NCBI GenBank assembly: GCA_003648815.1
Contig: QMPZ01000082.1
Span: 1 to 7,181, forward strand
Length of the DNA stretch: 7,181 nt
Direction of reading: 5' to 3'
From: Candidatus Aerophobota bacterium
GTDB taxonomy: Bacteria; Aerophobota; Aerophobia; Aerophobales; B47-G16
Both the position numbers and the translations under genes were made by a program. The notes below the pieces were generated by a model. It was not told the origin of the DNA, ran no database searches, and worked only from the letters and a program-made list of their open reading frames with translations. Shown piece after piece: positions 1-5,399 of the stretch; the first letter of the stretch is position 1; every line of letters begins with the position of its first letter.

Positions 1-773
1 CCCGGTGAAAGATCAAAGACCTCCACGCTTATAAATCCGGAATATCCAATTTCCTTCAAAGTCTTTATTATCGGACCGAAGTCTATTTTCCCAAAACCCG
101 GTCCCAGGCCGTTAGCATCGTTCGCATGAAAGTGAAAAAGATATTTCTTGTTCTCCTTTATTATCTTGGGAATTGGCCTTCCCTCATCGCTCATCGCCTT
201 CACATCTAAGTGAAGCTTGAAGTTCGGATGGTCAATCTCCTCGATAAGGGAAACAGCTTCTTTGGCGGTGTTGATGAAGTTGGTCTCACGCCTGGCCAAA
301 GGCTCCAGACAAATGGTCACCCTCCTATCTTTTGCTTCATCCAAGGAGTTGGCAAAGACCTCCTTTGCCCTTTTCCTTGCCTCCTCATAACTTGAGCCAT
401 TTTCTATCTTCCTCTGTTTTGGTGAGCCGAACACAAGTACTTTTCCTCCTATATCAGAGCAGAACTCGATCAGACTCTTGAGGTATTCTGCTGTCCGAGC
501 TCTTACCTTTTTATCCGATGAGGTGATGGAAAGTCCTTTCGGGCTGGCCAGGAGCCAGTGAAGCCCAATTATCTGTAGGCCGTAGTCTTCAGCTAAGAGG
601 CGAATCTCCTTCCTCCTGGCAGGAGAAATTTCCTCCACCGAGGAAGCTAAGGTGAAGGGAGCGATTTCCAGTCCCTGGTAACCGAGACGAGATATATATT
701 CCATAACTTTTTTTAAGGGCCAGAATTCTCTTTTCTCCTTAAATGTCTCGTTGCATATTCCCAGCTTTATCAA
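1..773 (-). CDS. Sugar phosphate isomerase/epimerase (xylose isomerase-like TIM barrel), C-terminus cut off by window edge
   Basis: The frame is open without a stop from a TTG at 773 to the left edge, giving 257 complete codons. The family is usually about 270-290 residues, so only a short C-terminal tail is missing. The start MIKLGICNETF is a typical first beta strand. TTG is chosen because GGAGG sits 6 nt upstream; the nearby ATG at 786 is in another frame and stops after 15 codons. The four metal ligands expected for the tagatose 3-epimerase/inosose dehydratase fold are visible: E157 (CLEPL), D190 (LHLDVK), H216 (HFHAND) and E251 (SVEVFD). Their spacing of 33, 26 and 35 matches what I recall for Pseudomonas D-tagatose 3-epimerase. 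The usual DxxH substrate histidine is absent (A193). The motif HAND-N-GPGFG-IDF is typical of one uncharacterised clade. It is probably a cytoplasmic metal-dependent epimerase, isomerase or dehydratase of a sugar or cyclitol; the substrate is unknown. It lies 34 nt after the preceding isomerase gene, so cotranscription is likely. Confidence 0.93.
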   Translation of the reverse strand, partial: MIKLGICNETFKEKREFWPLKKVMEYISRLGYQGLEIAPFTLASSVEEISPARRKEIRLLAEDYGLQIIGLHWLLASPKGLSITSSDKKVRARTAEYLKSLIEFCSDIGGKVLVFGSPKQRKIENGSSYEEARKRAKEVFANSLDEAKDRRVTICLEPLARRETNFINTAKEAVSLIEEIDHPNFKLHLDVKAMSDEGRPIPKIIKENKKYLFHFHANDANGLGPGFGKIDFGPIIKTLKEIGYSGFISVEVFDLSP

Positions 774-776
774 GTC

Positions 777-784
777 CCACCTCC
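777..784 (-). promoter_or_regulatory. Shine-Dalgarno that fixes a TTG start
   Basis: GGAGGTGG on the minus strand, with its GGAGG core ending 6 nt before the TTG at 773. It overlaps an out-of-frame ATG (784-786), so the nearest ATG is a decoy and the TTG is the real start of the distal isomerase gene. The protein starting at TTG aligns with the family N-terminus without extra residues. Confidence 0.75.
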
Positions 785-807
785 ATTTTAGCCCTATCTT
801 TCCTGAG

Positions 808-1572
808 CTATTTTTGCAGACAATAAAACAGTTTCCTATAATAACGCAGCAACCGATCAGGCTCGGGGCTTTCTGGTATCTCCGCCAAACAAAATCCCTT
901 ATATCCTATCTCCCTCAAAAGTGAGAAGAGTTCCTCATAGGGATAATCGCTCCAGAGCTCAGTGATATGAACCGTATCAATCTTGTCCTTTAGCAGATCA
1001 AAGTTCTTCTTTATAGAGCCGGTCTCATCCACATCAGTGGGATTGGAATTCCAGCATACGTAAACATTTTGATGGTCACAGACGTCCATCATCTTTCTTA
1101 TATAGGGAATATGAGAGGTTCCCCTTCCATGAACCTCCAGCCTGATCTTAATTCCGTAATCTCTGGCAAACTCTCCGCATTCCCTTAAAGAAAGGCCTAT
1201 TTGTTCAATAGTTTTCTCTTTGGAAACTCCTTCTGGAAATGCATTTGGCCTGACCTTTATCCCCTCCGCCCCCACATCATGGGCAAGCTTTATGTACTCC
1301 TTCGTCCCCTCTATGTTCTTCCTCAACTCCTCCTTTACTGGCGAGTGATATTCAAAGGTGGACCCCAGCCCAACCAGCTTGAGCGGGCAGTCTTGAAACT
1401 TCTTTTTTATCCTCCGTCTTTCCTCCTTAGAGAGATTCACCTCCACTCCATGGCGATGAGTGGTCCTGAGCTCCACGCCCTCATAGCCTAACTGCGAACA
1501 TTTCTCAATTATAGTGTCGATATCCCAGTCCTTGGCTATATTGTAGGTGACAATCCCCAGCCTTAACTCCAT
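808..1572 (-). CDS. Sugar phosphate isomerase/epimerase (xylose isomerase-like TIM barrel)
   Basis: A complete 254-residue protein of the AP_endonuc_2 / xylose-isomerase-like TIM-barrel superfamily. The ATG start has a perfect AAGGAGG 5 nt upstream. Landmarks: first strand LRLGIVTYN (3-11); LGYEGVELR (28-36) on the second strand; GAEGIKVRPN (101-110); metal-ligand candidates E146 (IRLEVHG), H202 (TVHITE) and E231 (CLAEIPES). The position where the family normally has aspartate reads CWNSNPTD (173-180), with N175 replacing it; from memory this asparagine recurs in one clade of uncharacterised homologues. The C-terminus (SPEPDRLLRYYRKL) is also typical of that clade. The likely activity is a cytoplasmic isomerisation, epimerisation or dehydration of a sugar or sugar acid, but the substrate cannot be read. 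It is only distantly similar to the next isomerase gene, so the pair is not a recent duplication. It lies between the decayed URO-D-like fragment and that second isomerase and is probably part of the same transcript. Confidence 0.93.
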   Translation of the reverse strand: MELRLGIVTYNIAKDWDIDTIIEKCSQLGYEGVELRTTHRHGVEVNLSKEERRRIKKKFQDCPLKLVGLGSTFEYHSPVKEELRKNIEGTKEYIKLAHDVGAEGIKVRPNAFPEGVSKEKTIEQIGLSLRECGEFARDYGIKIRLEVHGRGTSHIPYIRKMMDVCDHQNVYVCWNSNPTDVDETGSIKKNFDLLKDKIDTVHITELWSDYPYEELFSLLREIGYKGFCLAEIPESPEPDRLLRYYRKLFYCLQK

Positions 1573-1602
1573 CTTATCCTCCTTCCTGGTTTATCTTAAA
1601 AC

Positions 1603-1728
1603 CTAAAAGATTATTTCCAGCGTTTTTAGATTCCCCAAACTCCTCCACCTTGCCTTGCTCTGGTCAGAGAGCTCTTTTTCCTCCAGCTTTTCCAAAACCT
1701 CATATGTAGACCCCTTCTTCAGAAGCAT
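1603..1728 (-). other. Short open frame of 41 codons, doubtful; possibly part of a decayed gene
   Basis: ATG at 1728 to TAG at 1603 would encode 41 residues beginning MLLKKGSTYEVLEKLEEKEL and continuing with a basic stretch (SKARWRSLGNLK). It has no Shine-Dalgarno upstream of the ATG. It starts just after, and in a different frame from, the URO-D-like fragment. The composition looks protein-like, which would fit remaining codons of the same broken gene after frameshifts or an internal deletion, but I do not recognise the sequence. It could also be chance or a real small protein. Confidence 0.2.
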
Positions 1729-1733
1729 AAGGG

Positions 1734-1838
1734 TTAGGCTTCAACGAAATCGTTGGAGTAAGGTGAAGGCAGGGACATAGGAATTCTTCCTGGAGACCTG
1801 AATTCCAGGCTTCTCATGACGATCTCACGGCTTATCAT
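1734..1838 (-). pseudogene. N-terminal remnant of a second URO-D-like gene
   Basis: ATG at 1838 to TAA at 1734 encodes 34 residues starting MISREIVMRSLEFRSPGRIP. This is the hallmark N-terminus of the URO-D/MtaA-like superfamily (M-S/T-x-R/K-E-x-V-x-x-x-L-E-x-x-x-P-x-R/K-I/V-P). Against the intact URO-D-like protein in this window (MTGKERVLLALEHKIPDKVP) it matches at M1, E5, V7, L11, E12, P16 and P20, with conservative changes at several others. The rest (MSLPSPYSNDFVEA) resembles the next segment of another URO-D-like subfamily, from memory. A normal member has 340-390 residues, so nearly all of the gene is missing. The reading is then broken by stops in every frame; one neighbouring frame continues as KPNPYASEEGVYI before stopping. 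The Shine-Dalgarno is weak (AAGGA, 11 nt upstream). It is best read as a deletion or frameshift remnant; a functional 34-residue peptide is less likely. Confidence 0.55.
1742..1755. repeat. Short palindrome CAACGA-AA-TCGTTG
   Basis: Perfect 6-bp arms with a 2-nt centre. Two further matching pairs lie outside one T/G mismatch, so that 1739-1758 is dyad symmetric at 9 of 10 pairs. It falls at the end of the URO-D-like remnant and about 170 nt upstream of the isomerase gene. The size and form would suit an operator for a dimeric repressor, but there is no second copy or promoter nearby that I can see, and it may be chance. Confidence 0.3.
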
Positions 1839-1916
1839 TTAATAAGCATTCCTTGACAGTTCTCAGGATATCCCCTTGAAAGAGAAAAAAACGTCTCTAA
1901 AAGCTCTATTTTTTCA

Positions 1917-3059
1917 TCAATGATATGGGTCAGCTGCATCTCGCAGACCATCCCCTAAGAAATTAAAGGCAAGGACGGCGGTTATCACGAAGAGGACGGG
2001 GATCATAAGCCAGGGATGAAGGGCAACGGTCCTCACGTTCTGTGCTTCCTTCAAAAGGACACCCCAGCTGGTTATGGGAGGGCGAAGACCCAGCCCCAGA
2101 AAGCTCAAGGAGGTCTCCCCCAGGATCATGCTGGGGATGGATAAGGTCATCTGGACGATTATATAGCTTAGAAAGCCGGGAAGAAGGTGCCTGCTAATTA
2201 TTCTCATGTCCTTACATCCGGCTACCTTAGCGGCCATGGTGAAATCCTCCTCCCTTAAGGCAAGGAGTTTTCCCCTGACTACCCGAGCCAGCCCCGTCCA
2301 TCCGATAAGGGAAAGAACTATAGTGATTCCAAAGTAGACCCTCAATGGTGGCCAATGAGGAGGAAGAGCAGCACTTAAGGCCATCCATAAAGGGATGGTG
2401 GGAAATGACCGCAAGATTTCTATAATCCTCTGGATGATGGTATCAGTCACTCCGCCAAGATATCCGGATAATCCACCCAGAATCAGGCCTATGATGAGGC
2501 TGAGGAAGACTCCAACCAGACCTATAGAAAGAGAGATGCGCGCTCCATAGACGATACGAGAGAACATATCTCTTCCCATTCTATCAGTACCCAGGAGGAA
2601 GATAACTCCGCCCCTCTCTACCCCAAAAAGATGTAGATCTGCCTCAAATAAGTTCCAGAATTTATACTTTTGCCCATGCACAAAGAACTGAAGGGGATAT
2701 TTTTTTCTCTTGTCCTCCTTGTAGCTTTTCTGCAGGGTCACCAGATCAATTTTTCTCTTGAGACCATAGACAAAGGGACGAAGATGAAATCCTTTCTCGT
2801 CGAAGAAATGAATCCTCTGTGGTGGACAATACACATACCTGATCTGCCGGCTTTCGAGGTCATAAGGAGCGACAAACTCACAAAAGATTCCTCCTAAGTA
2901 TAAGAGCACGAGCACAAAGATGCTCCCCATGGCGAGCTTGTGCTTTCTGAACTTCCTCCACATAAGCTGCCACTGGGAGGCCACATAATAGCTCTCCTCA
3001 TATTCACCGTATTCTTCCGTCCTTTCCTCTGGCTTGTTTTTCTTGAAGATGCTCATCAT
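1917..3059 (-). CDS. ABC transporter permease, DppC/OppC-like
   Basis: A 380-residue inner-membrane permease, the second half of the membrane channel of a dipeptide/oligopeptide/oligosaccharide-type importer. A cytoplasmic charged N-terminus is followed by TM1 (about 44-64), the signature LGTDRMGRDMFSRIVYGAR (156-174), further membrane segments near 176-200, 240-258, 297-320 and 350-370, and the EAA loop that docks on the ATPase (about 262-295, with AAKVAGCKD and RHLLP). Usual length is about 280-310. The extra length comes from roughly 90 residues outside the membrane between TM1 and the LGTD motif (about 65-152), rich in aromatic and basic residues. I recall similar long forms paired with long binding proteins in several anaerobic and thermophilic lineages. 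The first ATG at 3059 overlaps the stop of the DppB-like gene (ATGA), so translation is coupled. A second ATG at 3056 is in frame and also plausible. Confidence 0.95.
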   Translation of the reverse strand: MMSIFKKNKPEERTEEYGEYEESYYVASQWQLMWRKFRKHKLAMGSIFVLVLLYLGGIFCEFVAPYDLESRQIRYVYCPPQRIHFFDEKGFHLRPFVYGLKRKIDLVTLQKSYKEDKRKKYPLQFFVHGQKYKFWNLFEADLHLFGVERGGVIFLLGTDRMGRDMFSRIVYGARISLSIGLVGVFLSLIIGLILGGLSGYLGGVTDTIIQRIIEILRSFPTIPLWMALSAALPPHWPPLRVYFGITIVLSLIGWTGLARVVRGKLLALREEDFTMAAKVAGCKDMRIISRHLLPGFLSYIIVQMTLSIPSMILGETSLSFLGLGLRPPITSWGVLLKEAQNVRTVALHPWLMIPVLFVITAVLAFNFLGDGLRDAADPYH

Positions 3060-4051
3060 GCCGCCTCCTTCTCATAGCGAATCCTGGGATCCAGCCAGGC
3101 CAAGAGGATATCCGAAATTAAAGTTCCTATCACCGTCAACGTGGCCAGAAGTAGGATGAAACTTCCCGCAAGGTACATGTCCTGGCTCATCAAAGACCGT
3201 AGGAGAAGAGGTCCTGTAGTGGGTAGGCTGAGCACTATAGCCGTGATGGTCGCCCCGGAGACAATGCTGGGAAGCGTCCAGCCTATGGTGCTAATTATAG
3301 GATTAACAGCTACCCTCACTGGATACTTGAAGAGAAGCTTTCTTTCCCCAACTCCCTTGGCCCGAGCGGTGACGACGTACTGCTTTCTAAGCTCGTCCAA
3401 AAGACACCCCCTCATGACACGAATGAGTCCGCAGGTTCCCGCTGTCCCGATAACTATCACCGGAATCCACATATGGTTCATCATATCTATGACCTTGGCC
3501 CAACTCCAGGGTGCCTCCACAAACTCAGGTGAGAAAAGGCCACCCACGCTGAGGCCAAAATATTTATAGAAGAGAAACATCAACACCAAAGCTAAGAGAA
3601 AATTAGGGGTGGCCAGTCCAAGAAAACCGACAAAGGTGAAAAAGTAATCCCCAATGGAATATTGATGGGTTGCGGAATATATCCCTATAGGTATGGCCAC
3701 GACATAGGTGAAGATGAGACTGAAGAGAGAGACGGCCATCGTAAGCGCTAACCTTTCCCAGATCAGCTCGCTTACCGGCTTGTTCCACTCAAAAGACTGC
3801 CCAAAGTCCCCATGAAGGACTCCGTTTATCCACATGAAGTACTGGATATACATTGGCTGATCTAATCCATAGCGTTTCTTCAAAGACGCTATCACTGCCT
3901 CATCCACCGATTCCCCGGTCTCACTTAGCTGAGCAATATAGGAAGTCAAATAATCGCCAGGAGGAAGTTGGATAATTATAAAGCTGATCACCGAGATTAT
4001 TATGAGGGTAGGGATCATGTAAAGAATACGTCTCGCAATATAAACAAGCAT
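3056..4051 (-). CDS. ABC transporter permease, DppB/OppB-like
   Basis: A 331-residue inner-membrane permease of normal family length, partner of the DppC-like protein. TM1 is at about 9-29 in the usual N-terminal form (ARRILYMIPTLIIISVISF). A periplasmic segment carries KKRYGLDQPMYIQYFMW (58-74) and GDFGQSF (81-87), both characteristic of DppB. Further membrane segments lie near 102-125, 134-163, 194-211, 251-276 and 294-318. The EAA loop is about 217-250 (RKQYVVTARAKGVGERKLLF). The C-terminus LAWLDPRIRY is also typical. The start has AAGGAGG (4057-4063) 5 nt upstream. A good promoter-like element lies in the 116-nt gap before it, so the two permeases may be transcribed partly on their own. 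The ATP-binding subunits needed for transport are not in this window. Confidence 0.96.
   Translation of the reverse strand: MLVYIARRILYMIPTLIIISVISFIIIQLPPGDYLTSYIAQLSETGESVDEAVIASLKKRYGLDQPMYIQYFMWINGVLHGDFGQSFEWNKPVSELIWERLALTMAVSLFSLIFTYVVAIPIGIYSATHQYSIGDYFFTFVGFLGLATPNFLLALVLMFLFYKYFGLSVGGLFSPEFVEAPWSWAKVIDMMNHMWIPVIVIGTAGTCGLIRVMRGCLLDELRKQYVVTARAKGVGERKLLFKYPVRVAVNPIISTIGWTLPSIVSGATITAIVLSLPTTGPLLLRSLMSQDMYLAGSFILLLATLTVIGTLISDILLAWLDPRIRYEKEAA
3064..3070 (-). promoter_or_regulatory. Shine-Dalgarno AAGGAGG of the DppC-like gene
   Basis: AAGGAGG lies inside the end of the DppB-like gene, 4 nt before the first ATG (3059) and 7 nt before the second in-frame ATG (3056). The 7-nt spacing is closer to the optimum, so translation may start at residue 2 as listed here. 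The difference is a single methionine. Confidence 0.7.
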
Positions 4052-4112
4052 CTCATCCTCCTTACTTTGTTTTATCCTTCTACCTCATTTATCTTTCTTT
4101 CATTCAGAAAAA

Positions 4113-4141
4113 AATTTATCAGATTTTGAACGAAAAGTCAA
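4113..4141 (-). promoter_or_regulatory. Sigma70-like promoter ahead of the permease genes
   Basis: On the minus strand, TTGACT (4141-4136, 5 of 6 to the -35 consensus), a spacer of exactly 17 nt, and TAAATT (4118-4113, 4 of 6 to the -10 consensus). Transcription would begin near 4106, leaving about 55 nt of leader before the DppB-like ATG. It lies in an AT-rich 116-nt gap between the URO-D-like and DppB-like genes, where a same-strand operon would not need a gap this long. AT-rich DNA yields such matches by chance, hence the moderate confidence. Confidence 0.45.
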
Positions 4142-4167
4142 GCTACTGGGAAAGTTTTTCCCCTCGC

Positions 4168-5313
4168 TTAATACGAACATGTCCTAAGATATTCCTCCAC
4201 CATGGCCATAAAGTTGTCATATCTTGTCCCTACGGCTATGGTGTGAGAGGTGCCAAATATGTATCCTCCTTTGGGCTTTAAGATTTCCATAGCCTTTCTC
4301 ACATCCCTTTTGACATCTTCGGGACCACCACTGACCAGGTTTTCCACGTTTACTCCTCCCCAAAGAGTTATCTTATCCCCATAATTTTCCTTAAGCCATT
4401 TCAGGCTCAGTCCTGAGCTTTCCTGAATGGACTGATAAGCATCGTAGCCTGCCTCCACAAACATATCCATAAGCTGAGCATTGTTTCCACAGGCATGCTT
4501 TATCACCTTCATCCCGAAGCTCTTAACATTTCTAACCCGCTTCTTTATCCCGGGCAGACAAAATTCCCTGAACATCTTCGGAGATATAAACGGTCCTTTA
4601 TTTGAAGCAAAATCAGTCCCCCACATAACCCCGTCTTGACCCTCTCTTATATAGAACTTATCGAGTTTGTTGGCTCTGTTAACCGCCGCCTCTGTAGCTC
4701 GCTTGACCACCTCGGGATGGGTCACATATTCCATAAGGCCTCTTTCCATTCCTCCAAGAAGCAAAAAGCTCGCTTCTCCACCGCTTGGACCTAAGATGAA
4801 CTTTTCGTCCTTGAACACCTTTATGACCGCATCTATGACCTCAAACTGGGATGGATCAGGAGGCTTGGGTTTCTCATCGGGGTCAAAATCCTCCATCTTG
4901 AACTGTCTCGTCCATTTCTGAGGATCCTCCACAAGGGTAACATCCCCCGTTATGGGTGAATACTTGTACACCCTACCGTCCTTAAATTGCCAGGTGTTTT
5001 CATCCAGCTTCCTTGGCCTTTCAGGTTCATAATCCTTGGGCGGAAGGATTGCCGTGCACATGGCCGCCAGATTAACTATATCCATAAAATCCAGTTTCTG
5101 GTAAAGTTCAATGAGATCTTCCTTCCAGCTTTGAGCCACCTCATCTCTGCGCCCTTCCCAAAAGGCTATCATACTTTTCGCCTTCGCTCTAAGATATGTC
5201 TCGTGACCCAGTATCCTTTCCACTGTATCGTAATCTATGGCATACTCTCCCCAGGGGACCTTGTCGGGAATTTTATGCTCAAGAGCTAAAAGAACCCTCT
5301 CTTTACCTGTCAT
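4168..5313 (-). CDS. Uroporphyrinogen decarboxylase-like protein (URO-D/MtaA superfamily)
   Basis: A 381-residue TIM-barrel protein from the ATG at 5313, which has AGGAG 7 nt upstream and gives the standard N-terminus MTGKERVLLALEHKIPDKVP. The frame stays open upstream to a GTG at 5343 (10 more residues), which is less likely. Numbered from the ATG: QDGVMWGTDFASNKGPFISP (226-245), then HACG (273-276) and the C-terminal GGYIFGTSHTI (349-359). In methyltransferases of this superfamily (MtaA, MtbA), HxC plus a later Cys bind zinc; here H273, C275 and H357 (TSH) fit a comparable site. True haem-pathway UroD has an N-terminal arginine-rich motif that is absent, so uroporphyrinogen decarboxylation is unlikely. 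Known relatives transfer methyl groups to thiols via corrinoid proteins; no corrinoid protein is seen here. It lies between the binding-protein and permease genes, suggesting a role linked to the imported compound. The true function is unknown. Confidence 0.93.
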   Translation of the reverse strand: MTGKERVLLALEHKIPDKVPWGEYAIDYDTVERILGHETYLRAKAKSMIAFWEGRRDEVAQSWKEDLIELYQKLDFMDIVNLAAMCTAILPPKDYEPERPRKLDENTWQFKDGRVYKYSPITGDVTLVEDPQKWTRQFKMEDFDPDEKPKPPDPSQFEVIDAVIKVFKDEKFILGPSGGEASFLLLGGMERGLMEYVTHPEVVKRATEAAVNRANKLDKFYIREGQDGVMWGTDFASNKGPFISPKMFREFCLPGIKKRVRNVKSFGMKVIKHACGNNAQLMDMFVEAGYDAYQSIQESSGLSLKWLKENYGDKITLWGGVNVENLVSGGPEDVKRDVRKAMEILKPKGGYIFGTSHTIAVGTRYDNFMAMVEEYLRTCSY

Positions 5314-5317
5314 ACAT

Positions 5318-5325
5318 CCTCTCCT
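5318..5325 (-). promoter_or_regulatory. Shine-Dalgarno that favours the ATG at 5313 for the URO-D-like gene
   Basis: AGGAGAGG on the minus strand, with AGGAG ending 7 nt before the ATG at 5313. The in-frame GTG at 5343 has only GAGG directly touching it, too close to work as a Shine-Dalgarno. The ATG also matches the family N-terminus exactly. Confidence 0.7.
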
Positions 5326-5342
5326 GGATTTAAAATCTATCA

Positions 5343-5360
5343 CCTCTAACTAATTAGAGG
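5343..5360 (-). repeat. Small inverted repeat overlapping the larger hairpin (alternative stem)
   Basis: CCTCTAA, a 4-nt loop (TTAG), then TTAGAGG on the minus strand: a perfect 7-bp stem ending at the possible GTG start of the URO-D-like gene. Its first arm is the same segment that closes the 13-bp hairpin (5355-5390), so the two structures cannot form together. Confidence 0.6.
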
Positions 5361-5390
5361 GGCCTTTATTTCATTGAAAAGGCCCCTCTA
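5355..5390 (-). terminator. 13-bp stem-loop after the binding-protein gene (attenuator or mRNA-stabilising hairpin)
   Basis: On the minus strand TAGAGGGGCCTTT (5390-5378) pairs perfectly with AAAGGCCCCTCTA (5367-5355) around a 10-nt loop. It starts 9 nt after the TAA stop of the binding-protein gene. What follows is ATTAGTTAG rather than a run of T, so it is not a classic strong intrinsic terminator in this direction. In importer operons a hairpin at this place commonly reduces read-through or protects the upstream message, so the binding protein is made in excess over the permeases; that role is inferred. Confidence 0.65.
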
Positions 5391-5399
5391 CAGTCTCTC

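Larger units (their letters stand above)
1573..1916. other. 344-nt gap between the DppC-like permease and the isomerase genes
   Basis: This is the only gap of more than 300 nt. It contains no intact gene of normal size. About 1734-1838 reads as the N-terminal part of a URO-D-like protein (listed separately), followed by frame-broken sequence to about 1603. The 78 nt nearest the permease gene (1839-1916) are AT-rich with A/T runs but have no stable stem followed by a T run. The last 20 nt hold the Shine-Dalgarno AAGGAGG (1578-1584) of the isomerase gene. I see no convincing promoter for the isomerase genes. Confidence 0.6.

Noticed and set aside
742..786. ATG at 786 as the start of the distal isomerase gene, or as a leader peptide
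   Set aside because: It is out of frame with the isomerase and ends after 15 codons. It contains the Shine-Dalgarno of the real TTG start, so it is a decoy.
1830..1847. GCTTAT-N6-ATAAGC inverted repeat at the start of the URO-D-like remnant
   Set aside because: Short, AT-rich, does not extend on either side, and has no nearby promoter; likely chance.
1853..1858. TTGACA on the plus strand as a -35 box
   Set aside because: No -10-like hexamer at 16-18 nt and no plus-strand gene downstream; it lies opposite the remnant region.
1881..1898. AGAGA...TCTCT repeat around a T-rich stretch after the DppC-like gene, possible terminator
   Set aside because: The T run is in the loop, not after the stem, and the stem is only 5 bp and weak.
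3141..3569. Plus-strand open frame of 142 codons opposite the DppB-like gene
   Set aside because: Antisense to membrane-protein codons, no family resemblance, and the real minus-strand frame has all DppB landmarks.
4148..4162. Inverted repeat GGGAAA-GTT-TTTCCC just after the URO-D-like stop, possible terminator
   Set aside because: Only 6 bp with a 3-nt loop, half of it A/T, and no T run follows on the minus strand. A likely promoter lies directly downstream, but termination here is not supported.
5314..5343. GTG at 5343 as start of the URO-D-like gene
   Set aside because: No properly spaced Shine-Dalgarno, the 10 extra residues do not belong to the family N-terminus, and the ATG at 5313 has a good ribosome-binding site. 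It is kept only as a possible regulatory start in the hairpin finding.
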